Origin: Augochlora pura
Taxonomy: Eukaryota > Arthropoda > Insecta > Hymenoptera > Halictidae
Direction of reading: 5' to 3'
DNA: 64,000 bases
Assembly: GCF_028453695.1 (NCBI RefSeq)
Contig: NC_135777.1
Location: 2,232,001 to 2,296,000, forward strand
Shown: piece by piece, positions 47,681 through 59,044 of the stretch
How positions within the stretch are numbered: the first letter of the stretch is position 1
Layout: every line of letters begins with the position of its first letter
Made by a program: the position numbers and the translations under genes
The notes under the pieces: model-generated
Database searches by the model: none
What the model was told of the DNA's origin: nothing
The model's input: only the letters and a program-made list of their open reading frames with translations

Positions 47681-48755
47681 TAACAGTAAAAAATACTTGA
47701 AAATAATTAGAAATAGTAGAAAACAATGTTCACTGCCGCTCAAAATTACAATATATGGTCACTTATTAATTGTACAGAAATTACTTTAACATAATATATG
47801 TTAATATTTTTAAATGGTATTATTGTTAAATTCTACCGTAAATAATTATATAAATGTGTATGTTGATGACAGCGAATTAAAAAATGTAAGCACTGCTATT
47901 AGGAATTTGTCAATTAATACAATTTCTTCTAAGGGACAGAACATTAATGTTTATTCCGTGCCTGAATTTACTTCAATGCTTAAATATTAATAACAAGGGA
48001 TTAGAATTTTATTCCAATTTTAAAGAACAGAATAACATCCATACTTCATCATTTATTACTGGTAGTTTCCATCACGAGTCGGATTCGTCAAAGTATGGTA
48101 AGGGGTTAATGACGTCCCAAATTACATGTCCTTCTATCGTCTAAAATAAGACGTCTTAGAGACCTTCAATTTAAGTCGTAAGACGTCACATCTAAAATGT
48201 ACATAAAATGGATGCCTTCAAGACGTCCAATGCTTACTGGATTCTCTGTTAATCCAAACACTAATATCTCCCAAAAATTTAAACCACTTGTCCCAATTAT
48301 AAAATAAGTAACCAAGTTTAAAAGGACGTTCCAATACCATCGCAAAAACGTGCTATATAACACCTTCGCGCTCCTAAATATCCCGAATAAATTGCGTATC
48401 GTTCAACACTTTGGCAAACCACGAAACTACCCCATCTCCATCTAGCTTCGGAACGAAAACGTCCAAGTATCTCCGTGGAATGTCCATGAAAGTCACTTTC
48501 TTTCCGCCGACCGATCCGGCGTCGTTCAAAAATCGCTCGAGGACTCGGCGCGCCGTCGGAGCACATTTTTCACGGGCCCGGATCGCATAAATCGAGCCTT
48601 CGATCCCGTATTTCGATACGACTCCCTGTCGATCGTCGTAAGCCCGGCACGATTACATTCGCCCGTAGATATTCCATGAATAAAACGTGACGGGATTGGA
48701 CTCACCGAGCGTCGCGCAGGTGTGCGGAGCGTTGCCTGAGACCGGGCTTGGTCAC
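47681..48755. other. Region downstream of gene 2, no exon recognised
   Basis: On the minus strand this follows the last gene 2 exon and could hold its 3' end. GC-rich 48400-48750 has short open frames but none continues the channel sequence in a way I can recognise. R2 repeat at 48069-48109; several GACGTC palindromes around 48150-48230. Confidence 0.4.
48069..48109 (+). repeat. Dispersed repeat end R2, copy 2
   Basis: CCATCACGAGTCGGATTCGT, then CAAAGTATGGTAAGGGGTTA, matching 38789-38832 and ending at TTAA. Confidence 0.65.
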
Positions 48756-48858
48756 CTGTCACACCGGAAGATATATTTAATGGTACGCACCAGGGCGTGC
48801 ACCTTCGCGATCACCTCCTCCTGCATCAGGTTGAAGCACATCGCTATCAACGCCATAC
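48756..48858 (-). CDS. K2P gene 2, exon with end of M4 and cytoplasmic start
   Basis: Acceptor GTTACAG|GTATGGCG enters in phase 1 and completes a Gly split from the preceding exon. The translation runs GMALIAMCFNLMQEEV, the same signature that closes M4 in gene 1, then KVHALVRTIKYIFRCD. The intron between the two gene 2 exons is 2.6 kb. Reading on without splicing gives a TGA two codons later, so the protein could simply end there. Donor GACAG|GTGACC could instead lead to a further C-terminal exon I could not identify. Confidence 0.87.
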
Positions 48859-51469
48859 CTGTAACACATCGTGACACCTGAGTTACGGTTTTACGGGATC
48901 CTCGTCGCCGTCTTCGCCGTCGTCGTCGTCGTCGTCTTCGATTAAAGCGAGCGTTTCGATTGCGTTGATGTTTATCGCCTAATTCCCCCCTGGGTACAAC
49001 AGTCGGAAGAAGAGCAGAGAGGAACGACGCGGTCGATCGGATGATTGCATTTTAATATCGAGTTACGAGGGTAGCGAAAACGTCGGGATTATTGATGTCC
49101 CCCTCGTTGCTCGTTGCCTCGAACTGGCCACGAGCATTTAGAGAAACCGAACGCCCGTTTGAGTTGTTACCGTGTTTATGAGCTGACCGGTCGGTCTTTG
49201 ATGAGTCCGTAATTAACAGGTGCCGAGCCGTTTCAGCTTGACTTTTCGCTAGTGGTTGTTTCATGTTTTCAATCAAGATTGATGTATAGTGTGTGGTTAT
49301 TAATTTAGTATAATCAACTTAGTATAATACAATTTATTGTAATAATAATAATAAATAAAAGATAAGTAAAAATACTAAATTATATACAATTTAGTATAAT
49401 TCAATAAACTTATTTGCTTTGTTTTATACTGCTCGTTTGCGATGGCTCATTCTCTTGGTGGAAACGTAGCTAGATGGTATATTACGATGTTTTAAGGACG
49501 TTCATTTACAAGCATTTTAGATCCGAATGTCTTGCGATATAAATTATTTTATTCGAAATAATAATTTTATTTGAATAATTATTCGAAACTTTGTCACAAA
49601 TTATTGGCTTGTTGTTACGTTAAATATATACGACGGTCGTCAGTTCCAAGACGCGATATACGTCGCCGCTGAACTTTTGTCCCCGGTGTACAAAGTGCCG
49701 AGGTTAAAAAGCAATCGATCTTGCGACCCTTGACACGCTTCCCGCGCGCTTTCGGCCCTCGAATTCTCATTAAGTGGAAGGGTCGGTCCGCAAGGCGGAA
49801 CTTATCGCATCGCGAGTAAACGGCGCGGCGGGCGACCGCGCGGAAACCAGCAGATGTTTTTCTCGCGTGTCGGATACAGGGATCGCGAGCATCGCGATTA
49901 CCGATTTGCGGAATCGATGATTTCGCAATCCGGCGAGCGATTTAACCGGCGCGAGACAAAGCGGAGCGGGTTTCGGCGACTGAGCGCGTCGCGTCGCGCC
50001 GCGCGTATCCAAAGCGGCTCGACAGCGGATCCGGAGCGGATCACCGGGGACGGTTCGGCGAATTAGAGTAGCCGTTCAGCTCTTTCGAAACGATTAAGTC
50101 CGTCCGCGGGACACCGTGTTTCCGGTGCCGCGCTAGAGCGGGAGCGTCGCGCGGAATTTCCGCGCGGAAATTCCCGGCAATCCGATTGTCGTCCTGGCAA
50201 AGAAACAATTACGATGGGAACACCAGCTCCTGTCCGGCCGGCTGCCTCGTCGATAAACTACGTTCATCGATAGTTTTTAAATCTCTTCTCGTTCCTTTTT
50301 CTCTGTCTCCCGCGACCAGAGCCGCTCTCTCTCTCTCTCTCTCTCTCCCTCTCTCTCTCTCTCTATTTCGCCGCGTTCTCCCGCTCTGGGTTACGAATTA
50401 TTGATACCGATCGATCTTTTGTTTCATTGTTTCTTCGCTGGAAGCGACAGAGAATCCGCCATTGATCGCCGAGGCGCGGCCCGGGGCTTCGGATAGAGTT
50501 TATTCGTCAAACGTCCGTTCTATTTTTCGTGAAAATAATCGTTAACGTCTACCGTCAACCGCGGTGAAATATCATTTCGATACTTTATTGTATCGGCTGT
50601 TCTATTTTCATCCTTTATACCGTGCAGCACCGGGCGGCCTGCGTCCGCGTATTCGGCGAACAGCGACGCGGAATTGCAAAGTTCACGGCGAAGAGGAGGC
50701 ACGAAATGACGCGTTCCGAGTCGAAATTCCTGCGATTATCGGACGATTTTTATGTGATATCAAAATTTGTCTCGGTCAACCGCGAGCTACGGCGGCTTTT
50801 ATTTGTCGTCTGTTGTCAATTATTTGAACAATATATCTGCCGACCATTAGGCGTGACTAGCAAGGTTTTTTTAATCGTCGTGAGACAATAGCTGCATCAA
50901 TTTTGACTCAGAGACGTATCATATCGTAATTTCATGTCATACTTCCAATATATTTATATGTGCTTATATTATTTAATATTATTTTCAAATGTCACAATTT
51001 CGTAAACCTTTTCAGTAAAAGAACTTTACCTTTTCTGTGCTAAATTTACCCAATCGCGAGTATTTAATAAAATAATTGAAATCTTCTAAATCTTATTATA
51101 CTATAATAGCTAATACTATATATATATATATATATGTAGTTATACTAAAAAATATGTATTAAAAAAATGTTAATTTAGTTGTGAAAAACTTCACTTACTC
51201 GAACTCAACTTTAGTTATGCAAAATCCAGCCGTGCCTAAGAAGTTAAGTTGTCACGAAATAAACGACAATCTTACAGCCTTCCCTAACCCCCGAAAAGCG
51301 TTCCATAATAGACACTTTTGCCTTAATTCGACCGAATGCGTTCAATTCCTTATGCTAGCAGCTTCCCCAAGTAAAATTTAGTTCGCGAAGATTACTCGGG
51401 AGCGTTCATTGTACATTTAGGGGATTAAACGGTGAAGGGCGTCGAAGCGTAAAAATGGGGGCCACTCAC
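48859..51469 (-). other. Intron of K2P gene 2
   Basis: Spliced out between the two gene 2 exons, GT at 51469 and AG at 48859 on the minus strand. Contains (GTC)n at 48900-48940, a CpG-rich block at 49640-50720, a CT microsatellite at 50321-50365 and (TA)n at 51118-51134. The CpG block could carry an internal promoter. Confidence 0.75.
50321..50365. repeat. (CT)n microsatellite in gene 2 intron
   Basis: CT dinucleotides with one CCCTC interruption. Confidence 0.93.
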
Positions 51470-51654
51470 CGAGCATCAGGTACATCGAGCAGAAGATGAA
51501 GGACAAGTCTAGGCCCTGCGCCGCGTAGATTTTGTCGCCGGGTACGATATCCCCGAAGCCTATGGTCGATAAGGAGACGAAGCAGAAATAAGAGCCGTCT
51601 AGCATGTTCCATTCCTCCCACTCGGAGAACAGGATCGCTCCGCCCCAAATGTAT
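51470..51654 (-). CDS. K2P gene 2, exon with end of M3, pore 2 and start of M4
   Basis: The exon lies between acceptor TTTTCCAG|ATACATT and donor GATGCTCG|GTGAGT. It enters in phase 2 and leaves in phase 1. It codes for YIWGGAILFSEWEEW, then YFCFVSLSTIGFGDIVPGD (pore 2, filter TIGFG), then FIFCSMYLMLG, the first half of M4. It clearly parallels gene 1 exon 4 (CGGAIMFNRLEGW, GTIGFGDLMP) but is a different gene. The upstream exons (pore-1 GYG, M2, start of M3) are not found on the minus strand between here and the assembly gap. Confidence 0.92.
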
Positions 51655-52241
51655 CTGGAAAAGTCGTTTCGAAGCGGCGAACTTTTAGAACCGGAAATTC
51701 TGCCCCGTTCGATTCACGCTAAATAATTCCGTGCTTTCGGCTGGAACTTAAGCGGCCTAGTTGCTGCACTCCGAATTAGTATTACGCCCGGCGAACGGAC
51801 CCGAAATAATCACGAATTCCCGCGAAGATTTACATAAACGAACGCCAAATTATTCGAATCATTTTCAAGAAATCATTTTCAACGCTCTATATTTTTTTCC
51901 CGTCGTTGGAATTTATCCGTAAACAGAATTTTAAACAATTTGAACAATTCCAATTGATTGGATTATTGGGATTTTATCGAATAAATATTTATCCGAGATA
52001 TTTTCTTTCTCTGAGAATATTTTATTTGAATAATTCGTCGCTAATTATATTTCATTTATTTAATAATTCTCTGTTCGAACAATTTGAAAAAGTAATATGA
52101 AAGAAATGAGACGATAAACTATGAGAAAATAATGTATATTTTATGAGTTTTATTCAAGTGAATCGTTTTCCTGTACAAATAAATCATTATTCGTATAAAA
52201 TTCTATTCGATTGAAATTTCATTAAGATAAATTGTAATCTA
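51655..52241. other. Sequence between gene 2 exon and the gap
   Basis: AT-rich. No GYG/M2 exon on the minus strand, although gene 2 needs one upstream of 51654. Confidence 0.6.
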
Positions 52242-52341
52242 NNNNNNNNNNNNNNNNNNNNNNNNNNNNNNNNNNNNNNNNNNNNNNNNNNNNNNNNNNN
52301 NNNNNNNNNNNNNNNNNNNNNNNNNNNNNNNNNNNNNNNNN
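52242..52341. other. Assembly gap of exactly 100 N
   Basis: One hundred consecutive N bases. This is a common placeholder for a scaffold join of unknown size, so true distance and relative orientation across it are not guaranteed. It separates minus-strand K2P exons on the left from a plus-strand K2P exon on the right. Confidence 0.98.
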
Positions 52342-52697
52342 TAATTGGCACACATGCATGACTACCCCGTGCTTCATGATCTTTATTACGATTTCAACCA
52401 TGTTCGACGAAACAATATTTATTTAACGTGAATATGTAACGTGAATTCCCACAAAAGCAGAAACGATCGTGGATCCGAGTGTCTACATTAATTACGCGTG
52501 CTGATAGAATTTCGCCGGTTCATTTCTAGCGTAGAGTAGCTGAATAAAATTTACATTTAATAGATTTCGTTCGAAGTCCCCGTAACGAGTTTCGGCTCGA
52601 AGTCACGAGGCGGTAAGGGGGGGCCGGAATTGAAGTTCCGTGAGTCTAATCGCTACTAGGATGGCGGCCATTAACGTTCATTCGAATCTTTACACAG
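52342..52697. other. Sequence between the gap and the plus-strand K2P exon
   Basis: No M1 exon or start codon context found. It ends in the acceptor used at 52696-52697. Confidence 0.55.
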
Positions 52698-52869
52698 GAG
52701 AACGTGTTCTCCGAGCGAATATGGAAGACGGAAGTCCGAGCAATCCTCGAGAACTATCAGAGGAAAATGGTCACGGCCATAAAGAACGGCTACGACGGAG
52801 CAGATGAGAACAAGAGATGGAGCTTCGCCGGGGCCTTCCTCTATTCCCTCACAGTAATCACTACGATCG
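52698..52869 (+). CDS. K2P channel exon (cap helix and pore helix 1), plus strand
   Basis: The exon is bounded by acceptor CTTTACACAG|GAG and donor ACGATCG|GTGAGT. It enters in phase 0 and leaves in phase 1. It codes for 57 residues plus a split Gly: an amphipathic charged cap segment (RIWKTEVRAILENYQRKMV), then KRWSFAGAFLYSLTVITTIG, the run into the pore-1 filter. The exon stops inside the first Gly of GYG, exactly as gene 1 exon 2 does. No M1 exon is visible in the 356 bases between the gap and this exon, and I found no GYG/M2 exon downstream to 64000. It may be the missing front half of gene 2 on an inverted contig, or a third channel. Confidence 0.9.
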
Positions 52870-52925
52870 GTGAGTTTGCCTTCGCCCTGTTCATTTCGAA
52901 CCATGGATCACTCGCGACGAGACTT

Positions 52926-53352
52926 TATCCTTTTCTCTCCCTTAATTCTCTTTCTCTATTTCTCTTTCTATTCCTTTATCTCTCTCTCACCCCCTCTCCC
53001 TCCTTCTTTCTGTTTCTCTCTCTCTCTCTCTCTCTTCCTTCCATTTTCTCAATCTTTCTCTCTATTTCTCTCCCTGTCTGAATGTCTCTCTCTCTCTCTC
53101 TCTCTATTTCTGCCTCTCTCACTATTTCTCTTGCTTTCTCTCCCTCTATCTACTTCTCTCTCTTTCTTTCTCCCTCTATCTACTTCTCTTTCATTCTTTC
53201 TCCCTCTATCTATTTCTCTCTCTTCTTTTATTCCTTTCTCTGTTACTCTCTCTCTCTCTTTTTCCCTCTATCTACTTTTCACTTATTCTTGCTTCCTCTT
53301 TCTTTCTTTCTCTCTCTCTCTCTCTCTCTCATTTTCTCTCTCGTTCTCCCAT
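52926..53352 (+). repeat. Polypyrimidine (CT-rich) block just inside an intron
   Basis: About 425 bases almost entirely C and T, with (CT)n runs and a repeated CCCTCTATCTACTTCTCT unit. It starts 57 bases after the donor of the plus-strand K2P exon and is pyrimidine-rich on the sense strand. Ser/Leu/Phe frames across it are shadows. Confidence 0.92.
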
Positions 53353-53587
53353 GCTATCCCTTTCGAAGTAACCACGTCGTCGAACATATCCAGGGAAGAA
53401 AATTAGAATCAATGTTTCAAACGTTACGAGGTCGGTCCGAGAGAATTAGGGGCGTTCGGGAACTTATGGGGTCAGAGGGACAGACATTTTTCTCGGACCG
53501 TGTGGGTAGGGGTGAATGCGGTAATAGTGATTTTCTATAATTTTTATTTCTATTAAGTTTAACTGTGCTTAGATCTTCTATTTTAAA

Positions 53588-53776
53588 TCTAATAAAAATC
53601 AACTATTATCAACGCTTTTTGTTAGAAATTGGTGAAAGTTTTAATTTATTTAGAATAAGAAGAGCAAGAATCTATTATTTTCTGTAATATAAAAATTACA
53701 AATTTTCGTCATTTGGCTACTGGTGATTGTTTGCCAAATGACGAATTTTCGTCGTGCGAGCGAATATGCTATTTAA
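53588..53776 (+). repeat. Hairpin repeat family H, copy 4
   Basis: Carries TTAATTTATTTAGAATAAGA, GAATCTATTATTTTCTGTAA and the clearest fold-back: AAATTTTCGTCATTTGGC, a loop TACTGGTGATTGTTT, then GCCAAATGACGAATTTTC. Ends at TTAACCCCTTGCACTAT. Confidence 0.8.
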
Positions 53777-53965
53777 CCCCTTGCACTATAATAAAGAGTC
53801 AGACTTGTGATACAGATTTCATGCATGATCTAGTAAATATGAATATTATTATTAATTTCAAATCGAAATCAAATTTAATTCTTCTGTTGTCAAAGTACAG
53901 CAACTACAGAAGCTAAACAAAGCCGATACAAAAAATAAGAATTGTCTAGTCCTATTAAAGAAAAT
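53777..53965. mobile_element. TTAA-element end CCCCTTGCACTAT with R1 interior
   Basis: TTAA at 53773-53776 is followed by CCCCTTGCACTAT. On the minus strand 53876-53965 matches repeat R1 (AATAGGACTAGACAATTCTT, CTTTGACAACAGAAGAATT). The opposite boundary was not resolved. Confidence 0.6.
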
Positions 53966-53989
53966 ATTAAGAACGAATAAATCCTAATT

Positions 53990-54530
53990 GGGGCCCGGGG
54001 AGCCTTTGGATCGAGTCGAAGCTATCCGGATGATCGTGGATTGGATTTTCGAAAGAAAGCAGTCCCGCGGTCAAGAAGAAATCTGAAAGCTTAATTACTG
54101 CGGGGGTCTCTCGGATTTTCTCGACGTCGTAGGAGTCGGGACCAGGCCCGCATCTGTATCAGGTCTGGGAAATTACTTTCGTTGTAGGACGACGACGCGA
54201 CGGCCGACGAGCTGCGCGAATCATACGCGGGGGAGTTCGTTAGGCCGGAAATTAATTAACGGCCGAGCCGAGCCCGGCCGATCGCTGCGACCTCCTGAGA
54301 CTGACGAAGCTACTCCGGCGAGCACGTTGATCTTAATCGATCTTCCGATTGACACGCTGTATCGGCGCCGATTAATTAATCCGCTACCCCCGCCCCTCCT
54401 GTCGCGTTCGTCGCAGTCAGAGATCGAGAACGCTCGAAGGGGGCTACCGATAGAGAAATCGATGACGTTTATCGGATAGAGGACGGAAATGGATCGCTTT
54501 GCACGGTTCGCGATGATTTGGAGAAAAATG
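53990..54530. other. GC-rich segment
   Basis: CpG-rich with palindromic TTAATTAACGGCCGAGCC. No GYG/M2 exon for the plus-strand channel seen here. Confidence 0.4.
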
Positions 54531-54595
54531 AACGGTCGAGAGGCTTGTCGATTTTCGAGAGCAACGCTCCGTTAACACGTATACGCGAGCATAGC

Positions 54596-54832
54596 GATAA
54601 TTCGTCATAAACAATCACCGATAGCTGAATGATGAAAATTCGTCGTTTCTATATTACAGAAAATAGTCGATTCTTGTTCTCTTAATTCTAAATTAAATTC
54701 TAATTTTTAATAAACCATTTTAACCAAAGATGGTATAATAATAACCTTCACTGAAAAATATATGACTTTTAACAAGTTACGTTGATTTTATCAATGTGCA
54801 AAAAATGACCGAACGAATATGTGTTAACAGAA
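54596..54832 (-). repeat. Hairpin repeat family H, copy 5
   Basis: ATAAACAATCACCGATAGCT, TTTCTATATTACAGAAAATA, GATTCTTGTTCTCTTAATTC and AACCAAAGATGGTATAATAA follow copy 3 closely. It lies about 0.8 kb from copy 4 in inverted orientation. Confidence 0.82.
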
Positions 54833-55478
54833 TAAATAACAGAATAAATACAATGATAGAATAAATTAGTTCCGTGCAGTTGCATGGTAACAATAATAAT
54901 ATTAATGGTAATAATAATCGAAAGCCTCTTCTATTATACTGGACGACGTTCTAGCTCACGGCGATAAATTTCGAAGGATCGCGAGATTAACACGAGACGC
55001 GTCGGAACCGAATACATACATCGGACTGTTCGAGAAGATCGTAGTTTATTGGTAGACCCGGTAGAAGACCCGATCGAACAATCGGTTCAGACGTCCACTG
55101 TGAACAAGTAGACTGATTGAAGTCAGCATTGGAAACGAAACGGTCAGCTTTGCTCGGCGGGGCGGGATCGCGTGTGGCAGAGCAAACGTTGCAGATTCTC
55201 GAGGAATTTGCACGGCAAAGGATCATTCGATAGTCTAAGGTAATATTTAAATTGATTGGGAGCCAATCGATTTGCAGAATCGAATAGAAAAGGCAACACT
55301 GTATACTATGACATTAGCAGCAACGCTGTGCGAAAAGTTTACCAGATTTTTAATACTAGAACTACCAGCGATTGATTTATTAACCCTTTGCACTCGAAGC
55401 CATTTTAACTGCAAATGTAAAATAATTTTTCTGGCTTCTAGTGTCTTCATTTTATGTAACAATCCATTTTATGAACAG
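54833..55478. other. Spacer with a TTAA-element end
   Basis: TTAACCCTTTGCACTCGAAG begins at 55380 and AATAATTTTTCTGGCTTCTA follows. The same order (TTAACTCTTCGCACTCGAAG, then AATAATTTTTCTGGCTTATA) occurs at 63499. No gene seen. Confidence 0.5.
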
Positions 55479-55640
55479 AGTTGAATAGAGTGTAAAAGAG
55501 TAGAGTAGAGCATATAGATTATAGAGCTTATATATAGAGTTTAATAGAATGGACTGGGCTTGGATAGGATGGAATAGAGTAGAATTGCTTGGAATAGAGT
55601 AAAATATAATGTAGAGTTGAGTAGAGTAGAGTAGAGTGGA
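55479..55640. repeat. 5/10-bp minisatellite TAGAG / GAATAGAGTA
   Basis: Repeated TAGAGTAGAGTAGAG and GGAATAGAGTAAAAT units over 160 bases. Confidence 0.88.
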
Positions 55641-57060
55641 ATACGATAATTTCGATTTTCAAGAAGTATTATGGCAAAAAAATGTAACGTTCCGAAATAT
55701 TTTCTACAATACAATAGCATCGAAAACAGAAGAATGTCGATGTATACAAGCGTCGCATGTTTTTTCAAACAAGCAAATATATTGTTACGACCAAGGGAAA
55801 ATATTGTTACGGCCAAGCAACAATATGAAGAATAGAAAAATTGATCGAATGTAACATATGAATTCTATGGCAATTTTCGTGCAACGCGTATGTACGAAAA
55901 TAAAATACAAGTAGTTTTCTAAAACTATATTTAAACAATAGGAAATTAAAAACGAGAAACCTCTGGAATTACTTATTTCGGTATAAATTGTTACCATATG
56001 ATATGTGCCATATAATATAGCATAATAATATAATACAATACAAATATAGCAATAATAATATAATGTAACATAAATATAATTTAACAATAATCAGTATAAT
56101 AACAAATAACAAATTAGGTGTATACGTAACAAGTAATAAAAATGAAAATTTCAGTTCCGTAAGGCGAGAAATTACGATAAGTATCTCGCTCTTATATGAA
56201 TAAAACGTGTAAAACGTCTTGAATAATTCGATAGCCAATGAAAATTCCCGCAACACCTATCGCGAGGAAAAGATTCGTCGCCCAACTGCAAGCTTAATGT
56301 CCTTCAGAAAGGCGGTCAACGACGCTGAATCGGAAATTAATTGACTCATATTCCCGGCGACCTCGCAAGATCATCGAGCGAAGGTCTCTACCGCAGAAAT
56401 CAATTTTCTTCTAACGGTAACATGCTACAGGTTCCACCAAAATTAGTGCATCGAAACACTTTCAAAATATGAAATTGTTACCGTGCAATAAAAGAAAAAT
56501 TACCGACATTTTGTTTAACAGATATTGTTGTAATCAGAGGTTATATTTTGTCTCCAGCAATAAGATAGCACGTAGGCGGATAGTAAGGGGGAGGGGGTAA
56601 ATAGAAAAGTGCCTTTTTGTCGCGCAAAGACTAAGATGTACTTCAACAGGTAGACCTAGGTAGTTCTAGTGTGCAAAACAATTCAGAAATACGCTGTACA
56701 TGATTGAATTCATAATAATATAGCTTATAAATTTATTATGTTATATTATAATATTAAGTGCTCACGTTTTATACTTATATTAATTGTATTACTACTTGTT
56801 ATTACATACTTGTATTTACATATTACTATTTAGTATTATATACTCATATCAATTACATTACTGCTTATTATTATATATTCATATCAATTACATTACTGCT
56901 TATTACATAAAAACATATTTATTTAGTAAAAACATAATAGTATATAAAAATGTAACTACACTATAATATAACATAAAAAATAATATATAATAAATTAACA
57001 TATAAAGATAATATATAAGACAGCTAATATTTACAGCTTGCAATGAAATAAAAGTTACAC
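55641..57060. other. AT-rich non-coding region
   Basis: Includes ACAATATTGTTACGRCCAAG-type short duplication at 55775-55825 and a minisatellite at 56779-56907. No supported gene. Confidence 0.45.
56779..56907. repeat. About 45-bp tandem repeat
   Basis: TCATATCAATTACATTACTG followed by CTTATTA is present twice identically, plus diverged TTGTATTACTACTTGTTATT at the left. Confidence 0.85.
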
Positions 57061-57900
57061 CGGATTAATAACTAGATCTATAACCGGCGCAGAAAAGTTC
57101 AGCGGCGAAAAAATAACGCCCGCCCGGGGAACCGGTCGAAAACGTGAACAATTTTACCGAAGCCCGGCTGTTGAAACACAAAACCATTTTGCCGAACGTC
57201 TGCATCGTTCCTGTCGATGAAAACGTCGGACTGTAATTGAAACGTTCCGGATTTTTATAAAAGTACACGCGCGCGAGCGGCTCCGGCCCCGCGGCGGCGT
57301 AACAATCCGATTTGTTAATAAACGTTGTCGATCACCGGGTCGCGGCGATCTTGGAGAATTTTCGCCGACAGCTCGGTTGGCAACGGTTCAGTTCCGAATG
57401 ATAGGTCCGACGGCGTAACTTCGCCGAGTTTAACGGGGGGGCTCTGTGTACCCAAATGATCGGCCGATATGCAATTTGTGCAACGGGCAACAAACTCGTA
57501 AGTAAACTCCGGGCAAAATCTCTCGTGCAAACCGGGCTCTAGCCGCCCCCGTGCACCCACCGGTCTCTCTCTCACACGCGTGCACGGACGCACACGCGGG
57601 CGAGCACGAACACATGTATACAAGCGCGCGTGCAGAGAGACGGAGACGGGCGCGAACACACATAGAAACCTTGCTCGACTCGTTATCGATTTCGTCTCGG
57701 GAATTCTACCAACAATCGGACGTACACCCTACGCTCGCGGGTTTTCCGAATAATTAACGCGTTGTCCGCTAACAGAATTACGCCTGATTGGCCGCCGAGA
57801 TACGTCCACCCCCTCCCCTCCCCCGTATAGCATTATCCAACCCCCGGCCCTCCCCTGACACTCGAAAAATGAATCGGCAACGCGAAGTAAACGACGCTTT
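57061..57900. other. GC island
   Basis: CpG-rich with ACACGCG/GCGCGTG alternating stretches at 57570-57640. Open frames are compositional. Confidence 0.45.
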
Positions 57901-59044
57901 GTTCCCGCCGTAATACGGATCCATTACCGGCTCGGCGTTTAGGCGCCGCAGGATATCGAAATCGAAATTAAGCCGTAGTCGATTTTGTTTCGATACTCGA
58001 CAAACAATGCCGATACACGACCGGATGCAAAGTCCGACGGTAAATGCTTCTCTGTCCGCTATTGTGTTCGGATACTTTGCGCGGTCGTTCTACCACGACG
58101 GGATGTCCCACATTTTTGTCTGAATGGATTCTCGCTCGCGGTAATTTGTTAACAGTTTCGAGCAAAATTTATCGCGTACGTGGTAGACCGAGGTTTTCCG
58201 TGTTCGATGGGGTTTTGTAGAATATTCTGTGTAAGCTGCTGGGTAGAAAGCATGTTTTGGACGTTTAAAGTTTTAGGTTATATATTGTTTATCACAGTAT
58301 TTTATTATTATATTTAGTTGTTGCGTTGACGTTATTGAATTTTTGTTCATGCATTGTAGTGACTAATGAATTGTATAGAAATCGGAGATTTTGATTGTTA
58401 AATTACAATGCAGACATATGCACAATTAATATAACTTATACATAATTGATCTAAAGAAATAATTTAATATAAATAATTTAAATCTAAGCAATTAAACTCA
58501 TGCCCAAAAAATATATATTATATTTTTTATATATTACAAATTCGAGATTTTCCGTATTCGCTATGGTATTGTAAAAGGTTTTGCAAAATCCAGAGTAGAC
58601 AGAATGTTTTGTTCATTCAACAAGTCCACTGTTTTTATACGATCTTGTTAGTAAATTTTCATTATTACCATCTTCTGTTAAATAAATTGTATAAAAATCG
58701 AAGATACAATTTTCGTAAGTTTCTATAGATCCAAATTTGTCCTTTTAATAAACTAGAATGTAGCATATAAAATTGTGGAGTTATTTTACGATATAAAAGT
58801 CGTATTTTACGATATTTCAATTAATTTATTAACGAAACCATTTCGAAAATTGGTTCCGTTTGTAAATGCATTATACTGATTGCAATTATAATAAATACAA
58901 AGTGAGTTTTTAGTTTGTTTAATAAGAAATATAATACGAGCAAAAAGTGAAGCTCTTTGTTTGCATCTTCTTTTGCTACAAGCTCGTATTACATTGACTG
59001 TTGTCAACTTTTTATTTACAACCCAATTAATATAACTAGTAGAT
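57901..59044. other. AT-rich non-coding region
   Basis: Loose duplication: GAGGTTTTCCGTGTTCGATG with GTTTTGTAGAATATTCTG (58190) versus GAGATTTTCCGTATTCGCTA with GTATTGTAAAAGGTTTTG (58551). No gene seen. Confidence 0.5.

Noticed and set aside
52870..53540. Plus-strand Ser/Leu/Phe frames resembling membrane proteins
   Set aside because: They translate the polypyrimidine block inside an intron; all frames give the same low-complexity pattern.
55785..56256. Minus-strand Tyr/Ile/Leu-rich frames that look membrane-spanning
   Set aside because: AT-rich codon composition alone gives this; no conserved motif or splice context.
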